Shown here piece after piece: positions 13,310-23,931 of a stretch of 64,000 nucleotides of DNA. This DNA is from Lepidodermella squamata (Eukaryota; Gastrotricha). The stretch lies in NCBI GenBank assembly GCA_047495785.1, contig JBLDXI010000011.1:1178001-1242000 (forward strand). The letters are read 5' to 3'. The notes under the pieces are model-generated. The model worked only from the letters and a program-made list of their open reading frames with translations, made no database searches and was not told the DNA's origin. The stretch's first letter is position 1. Every line of letters begins with the position of its first letter. Position numbers and translations under genes: made by a program.

Positions 13310-14261
13310 ATGAGCTACTTGTTTTTAGTTATTGCTCTCGCCGCTGTGGTCGCAGTGGACGCATGCCCCGCTTCATCTACGGACACTCCCTGTCCTACGG
13401 GCACATGCGTTTCAGGATCTGCGTGCACAACCACGGCAAACCAGTGTGACACGTCGAGCAAAAGCTGCGTTCCAACGAGCAACCTTTGCAGTGATACGAC
13501 GAAAAGCTGCCAGACAACCGTAAAACATCTGATGCATTAAATGCCACCTGCAAATTTTGCTTCTGATGCGCTCAGGTTACATACCAACTCTGCAATATTG
13601 CCACCACTCAAGGAGCTACAACGCCAACCCCGGCTATTCAGCAGGCCAACTTGAAGTTTTGTATCGCCAGCGGAGCGACGTGTACTTCGGTATTCACAAG
13701 CGGCGTCGCTGTAAGACATGAACATATTTTGAATTAGCCATTCGCTATTTTTTATGCATCTCAATCAGCAAGCAACCGCGACGGCGAGTGTGCCTAACAG
13801 CTACACTGACTTTGGCACTTGCTGTACAAATACTGTTGCGAGCGGCCAAACGGCAAATATCGTATATGAATACCTTCCGAAACAGGGCACCAGCAATCCT
13901 ACACTGGTCTGTGTTGGCGGTGTAGATACTACTCCGTACAGAGTAGCAAACGGCGGTACAAGAATCGGTTACTGCGTCCGCTTTCCTTATACGGCCAACG
14001 CTAATGCTGACGGAATCGCTACTACGGGCATTGTGAGTTTGCCAAAGATTGCACGCTAACTGTCAATAAGTGTATTTTTCCCAGAACACTGTTCAATCTA
14101 ACAGCGCCAGTGTGTACATTTACTCTACTTTTGCTGCCTGCTGTACTGGAATATTCGGTGGTCAAAAGGACGCACAAAATCTGAACGTAAATACTTGGGG
14201 TACTGCATCAGCATACGGCATCACCAACTTCGAAAAGTGCTCATCAACCACACCAGCGTAA
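13310..14261 (+). CDS. Secreted Cys-rich protein, copy C
   Basis: Four exons: 13310-13519, 13576-13710, 13769-14032 and 14085-14261. Intron lengths are 56, 58 and 52 bp, exactly as in copies A and B, and all junctions are phase 0. The product is 261 residues, one longer than the others in the region after the signal peptide (ASSTDTP instead of ASTSTP). The signal peptide is MSYLFLVIALAAVVAVDA. The second exon differs at several sites (NIATT, QQANLKF), while exons 3-4 are almost identical to the palindrome copies. The gene looks intact. No functional domain is recognised. Confidence 0.8.
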
Positions 14262-15311
14262 TTCTTCTACAGCTAGAAGCTATATATGGATAATTTGTAA
14301 TTTGAGCTATTGAGTTGATTTATGATGGTGAAGTGAAGTGATGATTCTATTATTGTAATTCTGTAATGCTGCGCTTTTAGGGTCAATAGGCAATAAGCCA
14401 ATGGATGAAATAGAATCCTCGAGAAGGGGGCACGGTACCCGGTACCCGCCGTACCTCCCGGTATTTCGCAATTATGTGAAACTGTAAACTGGAAACGAGT
14501 CAAAGCTTCATTCAGTGTCATTTAACCTTTGACAACATGTAGGATCATTACTTATGCGCCTTTGATTTTCTTTACGAATGTTTTTACTGTTAAGCCAGAA
14601 GTCTTCCGTTTTCTAGGGTTTAAGCGAATGACGTGAGTTTGTAAGGCTTTATCCATATAGCCATTATGAGTCGAACTCGACAGAAAGCAGACTTATAAGA
14701 CATTAGTAGATATCCGCTTGGCTCAGCAAAATAAAATCATTTATTGACCTCACAGACAGCTTGAGCATAGTTTGACTGTGGGTTTTTCAGCAGAAAGTAA
14801 TTTTTCCATGAACATTTTGCAGAGCTCATATTCCCATCGTAATATGAGGATCATAATAATCTAAATTTCATCGAAATATTATGTGATTAAGACGCATGAT
14901 TTGCATATCATCAATTTTTTCTTGCCGCGCCGAGCGCGGTTTCCCCGGCCTTAGTTTTTCCGCGTGTGCGGCTCTAAAAAAAATTGAAAAATCGGTAAAT
15001 TTCGAACTCATTTTTATGGCTCATCGTAATTCAAGACGGCTTGAGTGAAAAGCTGAAGTAGTGGCGCCGTCGTTGACCTGAGCAGACGACACGGTTGTAT
15101 CCGCAGAGGCCGCTTAAGGATGCACACGTGGGCCGCCATGACTCTCAATGGTTGTCTGTCTCGAGAGGTGGGGAAACCCACGGGTCGATAGGTAGATAGA
15201 TCTGTGAAAAGGTTTAGATAAACTTGAACGGGGTTCGGCACCACATCCAATGGTGTCAAATCTTCATTAGAGTGGGAGGAATCAGGGACGGGTAGCCAGC
15301 TCGTGGGTATT
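14262..15311. other. Intergenic, nothing supported
   Basis: AT-rich. A minus-strand frame at 15014-15259 (81 codons) has no recognisable domain and may be part of the mobile debris that follows. A small GC-rich hairpin-prone patch lies near 14920-14975. Confidence 0.4.
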
Positions 15312-15552
15312 GGTGCACGCTAGAAACTTCGGTTCGGACGCACTTCGGACAGTAGTTTTGGGGGCCTCCGATCCGACGTTCTTTGTTGGGCGTGCGCGCG
15401 TCGCGTAGGACGCGCTATTGTTTAAACTTCGGGCGCGCGAGCCGAAGTGCGCGCGTTTGTGAAAGATAATCTAAACGTCGGACAACTATTACGAAACTTC
15501 GGGCGCCGAAAACGTCGGACGCTCGTCGGACGCATTTGTGAAAGCACCATTA
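15312..15552. mobile_element. Truncated PIF/Harbinger-type terminus
   Basis: About 240 bp closely matching the right end of the complete Harbinger element (37986-38233). It shares acgcacttcggacagtag, gggcgcgcgagccgaagtgc and the terminal ggacgcatttgtgaaagcac, ending in CCA followed by TTA. The opposite terminus is not found nearby, so this is a broken copy. It abuts retrotransposon coding sequence directly. Confidence 0.8.
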
Positions 15553-16720
15553 GAAGCGACAAGTGCGAAGAAGAATTCATCCACTTGAAGAAGGCCTTCT
15601 GTCTCCGCCTGAATTTGCTTTCGCTGATTCAGAACCGTTCAAGATACTCTGCGACGCGAGCGATTTTGGCCTTGCGGCGATGTTGATACAAGAACAAAAT
15701 GGAAAAGACCGACTCATCGCGGCGCACAGCAGACTGCTGAACGCTGCAGAACGCCGATATCCGATTCTCGAAAAGGAGTGCTTGGCAATGGTTTACACCA
15801 CTCAGAAATTCAGGGAATTCCTACTTGTACAACAGGTGTGGCGACAAGTGAGCAAACGACTATTCAACATGCGACAGCTCGGGACGACCATTCGACAAAC
15901 GTCAACTCGGCATTAAACATTTAGAGGACCGAAAACGACAATTCGGCAAATGAATATTGAGCAGAATGTCCAGTTTCGACAATTCAGCAAAACGACAGCT
16001 CGACATGATGAAAATCCCTAATATGGAGAAACGACAACTCGGCATGAATACAATTCTGCCATCACGTTTAAGAAAGATTGATAGCACTTGAGAACGGAAC
16101 AAAATTCAATGCCCTAGATTGAGCAAGAATATAAAGGGTAAGAAGGCTATGCGAGCGGAGCGAGCATGCCTATTCCAACCCTGGTTTTTCCGACAGGCTT
16201 GAAAAGTGTATCTGACGGTTATTTTATGCGTGATGTGGCTCTCAACACTTCCCAATCTATAGCTAATGTTGAGTTGTCGTTATAGTATTAGTGAATTGTC
16301 GAGTTGTTTTCTGCCGCATTGTCGCTTAAGGGTACGATGAATTTTCACTGCCGTGTAGTCGTTTGCCGAGTTGTCGTTTTCGATCGTATAAAAAAAAATA
16401 TTGCCGAACTGGCGTTTGCTGAATTGTCGCTGTCGAATAGTCGTATTCCCAATTTTCGTTGCTCAGTTGTCATACAACCGGACAACATTTTACGATTGAA
16501 ACCGACCATCGCGCTTTTGTCTGGATAAAAACGATGAAGGAGCCCAGTAAAAGAGCATGACGATGGCTTGAAATTCTATCTGACTGTCGCTTCAACATTG
16601 TTCACAGACCTGGATGCGAAAACTTTAGTGACGGCTTATCCAGAGCCAATACGGGTGAACCATTGATAGATCACGAACTTACTGCTGAAGAAAACGCCGT
16701 CTTTTCTAATATTCAAACCA
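15553..16720 (+). pseudogene. Ty3/gypsy-like Pol fragment (RT end and RNase H), interrupted
   Basis: Retrotransposon polyprotein remnant. 15553-15835 encodes the end of the reverse transcriptase and the start of RNase H: a KCEEEFIHLKKA stretch, then ILCDASDFGLAAML and SRLLNAAERRYPILEKECLA, which are typical Ty3 RNase H motifs. One frameshift lies near 15590. The domain resumes after an insertion at about 16483 with an ETDHRAFVWI motif, then DGLSRANTGEP, typical of the RNase H to integrase spacer. No LTRs, protease or integrase were found. It is defective. Confidence 0.8.
15836..16482. mobile_element. Foldback insertion with CGACAACTCGGCA units
   Basis: Splits the RNase H segment. The left half repeats variants of cgacaactcggca (cgacaattcggca, cgacagctcgaca); the right half repeats the complement (tgccgagttgtcg). 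The whole thus folds back on itself. The host sequence reads ttgtacaac before it and tcatacaac after it, suggesting a short target duplication (tacaac). Confidence 0.7.
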
Positions 16721-18480
16721 ACATAAATTCAATATCGCACATCATTTTAATCGCCGAGGCAAAGCCGAGTAAAAAGAACGAGTGTGTCAACACGAGTGCT
16801 TAAAAATAAAGTTTGGCGGTCATCGTCGCCAAATTGTTGAAAAAAGTGCACGTTTTCTTCGCACAGCTGTAGCCGCTTGACGATGAGCAAAAATAACCTG
16901 ATAACGCTTAAGATGTCTTCGCGCTAAAAATCAGCCATCTTTAAACAACTGAAGGACAACAGATTGTTCATTTCTACTATTTAACCCAAGCTAAGCATTC
17001 TCAGTTCTTCTCATTTCCAGGTCAACTTTACTTGAATTAAACAGACAAATGCGGTACATTTTGAACAAATGAACAAATGCAATTGAAGGGACTACAAAAA
17101 ATACTAGAAATCAACATCAAAATTAAACAAAAATTAAGAAAAATTCAAAACAAGAATAGTTTCGTTAGGGTGCAGAACGGGAATTGTTTGATCTTGGTCT
17201 ATTATCAATGGATCCATCGACAATTCGCCATTGCCAACGACGGCGGCTTTGCATTTGCGAACATCAACATCCAAACCGATTTCAGAAAACAGATTGATTG
17301 CCTGTCACGGGAACATAAAACAGTCAACTGCTACCCTTAATGATTTATTCATTGAAAATAAACTGAACACCAGTCACTGGCAAATTGAGAGCTTAAGTAC
17401 TGACAATACTAGTGTGATAGTATTGCACTACACAGCCTAGTTAGTTATCTCATGATCATACATCACAAGTCCTAGATCACAGCTATGGTTAATCATCTTA
17501 TTAGTCATGACCGGGATGCCGCCGTAACACCAATCGTTACACTACACCCTCCTCAGGCCCCTTCTTCGCCGCGAGAGCAAACCGAAAATCGTAGAGGGCA
17601 AATCGTAGAAGAAAGCCATGAGCCGTGAACCTTGAACCATAAGCTGAATTGCAAACTCTAATTGAGACGAAAGCAAGCAAGCCGAAATCGAGGGCACTGA
17701 AAGCATCATCGAAAAGAAAAGAGGCGAAAAGAATCATCGAAACATTGGACATGACCGGAGCTAAATTTCCTGACCACGTACACTTGATAACATTTTTAGG
17801 AATATGGAAGAACCAAATAATTGAAGTAGTTGACCAGTGACCGGCGAACAGAAGGATAGAGTGATTCGATGAATTCGAAAGAGGCAAATTGATGAGGAAC
17901 CTAAAAACTGTTGTTGTAGTGTTCAAAACCGGAAAACGACCAATATTGAGAAATCCAAAGCATTGAGATCCGAAAGAACATTGAAGACGATCACACCGAA
18001 GACGATGAACCGATATCAAACCAGCATTGGCAAATTGATGCGTAAGCCGGAAAGAGACACAAGTAGCATGGGTCCGAAAATCACGAGTGCGACGTAGTTT
18101 CAAGCTTCAAATCACTGGACATCGAAATGTCGAAGCGCCATAAACAAGACAAAGCTTTAGCCGGCGTTTACACAGCGATTACAGTGAGAATCAGCAAAAC
18201 CGAGCGAGAAATTACCAGGCTTCAAATCACAGGACCTCGACAATGTCGTAGCACAACAGCTTGGCCAGGCGACAAAACTACAGTGATAATCAACCAGGTT
18301 CCAGAGAATCACGAAAACACAGCGGGGCCAAGGCGTCATTTCACAGGATCTCGAAGTTGTCGTAGCACCAGAACGTAGCCAGGGCGAATCTTGAGCATTG
18401 GCTACGACAGCAGCGACTACAGCGAAAATCAACCAAGACCATTTTCCATTGAGCGAAGCCAGGACTTGTCAGCGATTACG
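16721..18480. other. Repeat-rich stretch without supported gene
   Basis: Contains long but featureless frames: minus 17537-18103 (188 codons) and plus 18127-18378. The latter overlaps two imperfect repeats of a unit around 'gtcgtagcacaacagcttgg' (about 18220-18420), which can keep frames open by chance. No domain was recognised, so I do not call a gene. Confidence 0.4.
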
Positions 18481-20185
18481 CAACTTCGGAGAGCGATTAC
18501 AAAACTTCGGAGGCTAAAACTTCGGACGCGTCTCCGAAGCAGTTTGTGAACGCAACATAAAAATTCAAAAAATTGGCAAAAATTGAAGTAAGCATATGAA
18601 TAACGCGTACTTATTCAAGTATGAATATTAAGAAGAAGAAGAAGAAGTGACAACAGTGACTTTGATTTGATTTGATTTTGTCAGTAAATTACAGGTCTTT
18701 TTAAATCAAATCATTTTAATTCAAATGAAATTCCCAAAAACTCCATGGTAAAACAATCAAATCAAATAAAATATTTCGCATAGAGAAGCTTGAGTAATGA
18801 GGTTTAAAGTGTAGACCTGAGTTGGAGCCTCGGCTACTGTTTCAGCTCTTCGCTTAAACCCGAAAATAATAGAAATCGATTGGTCTTCGACATGTCCTTG
18901 ATGGAGTTGAGTTCGCGAGATTCCACGTAATTGCTGATTGCTGGTCGTTATTTGGTCCAGGGTTATGTTCAACGTCGTCGTGAATGAGTTTCAGTACAGA
19001 AAGCCAGTGCATGCGTAAGGCAAAGGTCTTAGACGATCCACGGCCAATATAAGCCAGAAAATTAGCCCTATTCCATTTTTCGACAGATTATGATAAAAAC
19101 GTGCAAACGCTGATAGTTGGCGACTCAAATGATAGATTAATTTCTAAAATGAATTCAATAGCATGCATTAATAGCTGAAAAATCGGGCGTAAGCTACCGT
19201 CGCCCCTTTCGGTAAAATTCAATCAAGCAATGTCAAATTTGAGTGGTCATTCAGGGATATTGGATGCTGGACTATTAAAATAAATGAATTCTTTGTACAA
19301 ACGAGAAAAAAAATATTTATTTCAACTTTCAAATGCACTACTTTTTTAGAACTAAAATCAAGAGCTTAGAGACTGAAACTTATCCATTGTTGCGTAACCA
19401 GTTCAAACTACGACTTTTTTGATGAGGTCTTCCACTGATTAGGAGGAATATTAATTGTAGAACGAAAAGGTCGTGTTATTGCAATCCCAATGGAAAGGCT
19501 GGAACCTGGAAACATTCGACCGCCGACTACGACCGGTTCCGCTTGGCTGCGTAGTTTGAATTTTTTCGAGCAAAAAGTTTTTAACTCCATTTTTTTAATT
19601 TAATTCAAATAAATTAAATTTTTTATTCCAAATAAAATTCGATTTGCAAGGGGGTTTTAGACGTCTAAGGAAACTAGGTTTGCAAGGGGGTTTTAGACGC
19701 ATAAGCGATGGTTTTGGGACAGAAACGCGGTGCAAGACCCCAGAAATTCTTGTCACGCGGTTTTTCAGCCAGAACGAGCAGCCTCGGCGTCCTACAGTAT
19801 GTCTCATGGTGCCTATGAGTGAATGTTTACACCCATCCAACAGTCGACCACAGACCACACTAGAAAGACGTAAAGTGTCCACGTATTTAAATTATACAAT
19901 GAATCTTCAGTCAGTCTCGTCTTTCGCACGTAGAATGACGCTGCTTACAAACTTCTCCAGAAACCTGACAGGGGCTTGTTGCTGAATCTTATCAGGCAGA
20001 GTTTCTGTTGAAGCGACTTTTTGATAAGTTGTTCTGCTTGGCTTTGAGAACAATCGACACGGCAAAGCGCCTCGGCTTTTACAGCTAGTTATCTTCAAAA
20101 TAATGTGAAGTGAAGATTGAAACAATCGTATCCCAACAGTGACGTAGCAATACAGTAAAAACTAATCGAGTTTTCGTTATTTTTA
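18481..20185. other. Intergenic with small repeats
   Basis: 18490-18555 has cttcggag/acttcggacgcg patches related to the Harbinger termini. 18659-18680 is a TTTGA run. A 28-bp unit (tttgcaagggggttttagac plus flanks) is duplicated at 19645 and 19679. No gene was recognised. Confidence 0.45.
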
Positions 20186-21537
20186 TTATCGATAATTTTT
20201 GCGAGGCGGTTGACTGTATGTAATCCATGGCAAACGTTCCAATTTGCGCACGGTTTCGACAGTATAGTATCTAGAACCTGCCTGCAGTCATTTCGCGGAA
20301 GAATGATGATACCTTAGAATAAATAGAATGGCTTTTGGAAATTAACAGCAGTCAAATCTACCTTTTCTCCGTCCCATTGAAATTCATCAGCGACCATAGT
20401 CTCAATATTTCGCATAATGACAATTCTGTCATTTGGCGATGGAAGTGATTGCGAACCTTTGTCTTGGTATTTACTCTCGAACCAAAAAGCTAGGCTTATT
20501 GTCGGCTGATCGCTTGCAGATTCAACATAATGCCACCAGCGAGGTGGAATGTAGAGAACATCGCCCGGGTTGATAATCGCTTCAAGCGCTTTCACGTTTG
20601 CGGCCAATGGGAATCTCGCGAAATCGGGATTCTCAAAATCTACCTGAGATTGGCGATCGCAAGGATGATAAACAGGATACGGGTAGAGATTCGCAAATTG
20701 TGACGGATCGAATAATAGAACACGCTTTGTGCCGCTTATCTGCGCAAGGAAATTGTTGAATTCATCATAGTGGGCAGGTGTTATGCTGGCTTTCTCTCCA
20801 ATGAAGAGAACATTAGCCGCCATATCCTTCCAAGTGTTACGTGTGCGCTGCTTCTCAACCCAATGCCAATCAAATTCAGCTATGTCTTGCTTCAATTTTG
20901 GCGAAGCGCCATTTTTGTAAGCTGCAACATCTTGAAGGTAAAGCCATTCCGGGTCAGTGTGACGGGTCTTCATCCGGTTGTAAAATTCGTCAAATGTCAC
21001 GTGAGCTTTTTCATGTGGTCGAACGAATGCACGCACGTTCTTAATTTTATCCTCGTTGTAATACATGAACGTCCTATTTGCGGATATACGCAACGAAAAC
21101 TTATCGCCGCTCAAGTTATCGCGCAAATATTCTAACGTCCATTTTTCTGCACTTCGAAAAATCTCCCCATCTGTTATCACCACTGGCGACTGACGTAAAA
21201 AAAAATAATAAAGAGCACATTATTGGAATAAATCTTACTTCATTTGATATCATGTAATTTGTGAACGTGTTTCTAACCGACAATCGTGGCACTGCTGTTG
21301 GTTTGAAATAATATTCGCGAAATGTCTTTTGTGTTGTGCAGCTGTTACGCTCTCCGGATTGACAGTCACCCTACTGGCAAAATATTAATTAACGCATGAA
21401 TTACCAGACTTACAGCCATTAGGTACCTCATTCGAACAGAACGCAGCTTCCAATGCCCTGTTACGTTGTGATGAAGAATATTCATCAAGCCTTTGCAACG
21501 AAAAAAGAACTAACGTGAATATCAGGATAGCAGTCAT
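20186..21537 (-). CDS. Secreted FIH-like JmjC hydroxylase, paralogue 1
   Basis: Related to HIF1AN/FIH, a 2-oxoglutarate and Fe(II) asparaginyl hydroxylase. Exons are 21427-21537, 21239-21370, 20362-21189 and probably 20186-20281; all junctions are phase 0, giving about 388 residues. The hallmark segment reads HPCDRQSQVDFENPDFARFP. The metal triad is His221, Asp223 (HYDEFNNF) and His301 (WWHYVES), and the 2OG-binding Lys is Lys236 (GTKR), so it should be active. The start gives a hydrophobic leader (TAILIFTLVLFSL) and then a Cys-rich linker (C-x5-C-x7-C); an upstream ATG at 21561 is also possible. The exon 1/2 junction was fixed by matching the same phase-0 site in paralogue 3. The family is normally cytosolic, so a signal sequence is odd. 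The last exon is less certain. Confidence 0.85.
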
Positions 21538-21879
21538 GTTCAAACTGCGATGAGTCCGCATTGTATTCGAGAAATCAACTCGATATGAAAGTAAAACGTA
21601 ACACTTATTCGATATACCTATCACATATGTTATATGCTACTAGAAAAGACGCGCGGTACACCGCGCGCCTCGTAACATGTACGCTGCAATGCTTCCATGC
21701 CAAGGAACTTAATAATAAAGCGGATTTGAAAATAACTTGAAACGAATCACATTAAAGCCAATGGATTGTTGATACTTGTAAAACACCGTTCAGATGACGG
21801 TTGTTAACTTATAAATGTCACTCACGTTCCCCATTCTTCATTTCACAACTCCAATCTGATATTCAATGATATACGACAT

Positions 21880-22150
21880 ACATCTAAGTTAAGTAAGTTA
21901 AGTTAACTCCATTCATAGATCTATAGATCCTTACTCGACGTACTCTGAATGTGATCTGAGTGAGATCTAATTTGAGATCAAAATATGTGACTTAGCAACC
22001 ATAGATCCGTACTCAATGTTGATGTTGTAGATTGACATAGATCTACATTGAGATTGAGTTAAATAGATCTACTTATTCTTGAGAATGAGGTAAGTTGAGG
22101 TTAAGCTCCAAGTTGATCTAACTTGAGATTAGACTTGTATGTTAGTTAGC
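21880..22150. repeat. Degenerate TAGATCT/TTGAGAT repeat insertion
   Basis: Dense imperfect units (catagatct, gatctgag, ttgagatc, tagatctac). Related ends, aagttaagtaagttaagtta at the left and aagttgaggttaagctccaa at the right, bound the patch. It lies upstream of FIH-like paralogue 1. It resembles the other short-unit elements in the window. Confidence 0.5.
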
Positions 22151-22188
22151 ATCTATATTTCCTTACTTCGGGATGTAATGTTCATATA

Positions 22189-23931
22189 CAGTGCGTTTCA
22201 GAATTATATGCCCAGTACTTCCTTGTTTGTGTTGTTTTTTCTTATGTTAAGAATATTCACCATATTCACGTTGCTGTTGCTATTATTATTATGAGGTCAG
22301 CAATACGCATTTACGCACAAAGTGAAGAATGGAGCGATATTTGCGATATGGTGGAAATTTACTCTCTTAACAAGCAAAAGCATTCATTTCAAAGGCGGAA
22401 ACCCCAATCTGAATAAGCAATTAATACCGTATTACCGCGCTTGATACGTCATGTCGATATGAATTTGCGTCAAAAGAAATCAATTCGAAAAAAAGTATCG
22501 CCATTTGACACTGTAGTCGTAATAACTGAAATTCGCCATTCCTATTACGCGCAAGGAATTATGCCGAAATTCAGCAGTCAACGGTACGCCGTGGCAGGAC
22601 TTCGCAAGCGACAGTAAGCGGCGCTAGCTTGGAGGAAGGAATCATTCCTCGAAGGGCGGCAGGGCGTCGCAGCTTATTTCAGCCTCAATTTTGCTATTAT
22701 AAAATCGTAAAGCGCGCTTGTAAGTTAGAAACTGAAGCAGTATTCCCCCATTCGTAATGAAACCTGCCGGCGGCCCGCCGCCTTGCAGCGCCAGTTCCGC
22801 TCCCCTCACAGCGCTAGTCCCGCTCTTTCTCGCGCGCACAATAGAATGACTACAACAAGTCACGATTTTATGGCGCCAAGCCGCACAAGAAGAGCTTGAA
22901 ATTGATTGATAAAATCATAAGTTTCTCATTTTGATCCGTTTCTGTGTGCCTGTATTTTTTCTGAATCTCCCAAAATTTTCCGAATTTTTCAAAAATTGTC
23001 TAAAGCTTCCTAAATTATTGATACCGAAAATGTGTTATCGACAAAGAAAGCCAGATCTACTCACATATTTGTTAATTTCTCGGGCGCGCTATTGATACCG
23101 CTATTATTGCAACCAATTGCTTCAGATTAGTGACAATAATTATCAAATGACCGCGCGCTCTCGCGCTGTTTATTTAATAACCAACTCGCTACAAGAGTGT
23201 CTTCATTCTTCCTCGGCGACGAAAAAACCCTTACCTCTCGACAGTTTCGTTGTATCTGAAATACAACGGAATTTCGTTATATCAAAAAAATACATCTACA
23301 TGTCGTATTAAGCGCCGTAATACGTTGTGTGGGTCATCTTAGGCCGGATTTTGCAGAGTCAAAGTCCAACTACGTGTTGCTCTGATGGTCGATATGATAG
23401 CATCAATGGGATCAATGGGGCTTGGCAGCACGCGATTCTATCAATTGATTAACATAGTGTGAAAAAAATCACACCCACCAACCCGACCAGCCCCACTATC
23501 GCGACCGACCCAGCAACAAGTAGTTGGACTTTGACACTGCATATCCAGACTAAGATGGTTTGACTAAGTTATTAAATATCTTATAAAATTTCGTTTTAAT
23601 TGGACATAGGAACTTTGATAGCTGAACAAGGAGGAAATCGCTTATGGTTCCTACATCTCCTCATTCACCTCTCAACATTTCAAGAACATTTAAATCTCAA
23701 GATAAAATATCGCAATAAAAATAAGTTGAATTTTCAAGCTCAATAATTGTCTCATTCTCATCACTTACTTAATCTTAATGAAGAAGAAAAAAACGTTAAT
23801 GAGCCCCCCGCTAAACATCGTTAAGAGATAGCAATTATGCCATTTTTATGAGGCTGCAATAAAAAAGCTATGTTCGTATTCCAATGCGCCCAAACATATA
23901 ACTGTTGGGCATATAATTTTGAAACGCACTG
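22189..23931. mobile_element. Tc1/mariner-like non-autonomous element
   Basis: Inverted termini start CAGTGCGTTTCA and continue (G/A)AATTATATGCCCA at both ends, and each is flanked by TA, the target duplication of this superfamily. The 1.74-kb interior has no transposase. It contains a nested inverted repeat (23336-23557) and a patch at 22560-22635 related to the outer part of the palindrome arm near 9380-9455. Confidence 0.8.
23336..23557. repeat. Nested inverted repeat
   Basis: The left end (cttaggccggattttgcaga, gtcaaagtccaactacgtg) is the complement, with few changes, of the right end near 23515-23557. A lone related end sits at 35293-35325 (ttggactttgattctgcata). It is therefore a dispersed repeat family. 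Confidence 0.75.

Larger units (their letters stand above)
11630..14265 (+). repeat. Third, diverged copy of the palindrome unit
   Basis: Direct-orientation relative of the right arm. 11630-12050 matches about 5650-6060, 12585-12960 matches about 6080-6440, and 13200-14261 matches about 8050-9093. It carries its own about 530-bp insertion (12050-12580) and lacks about 1.5 kb present in the arms. Identity is patchy: low in introns 1 and 2 and exon 2, very high across exons 3-4. Confidence 0.85.

Noticed and set aside
17537-18103. 188-codon minus-strand frame
   Set aside because: Composition is Phe/Ser/Leu-rich without domain or signal features, and it overlaps repeat sequence; likely chance.
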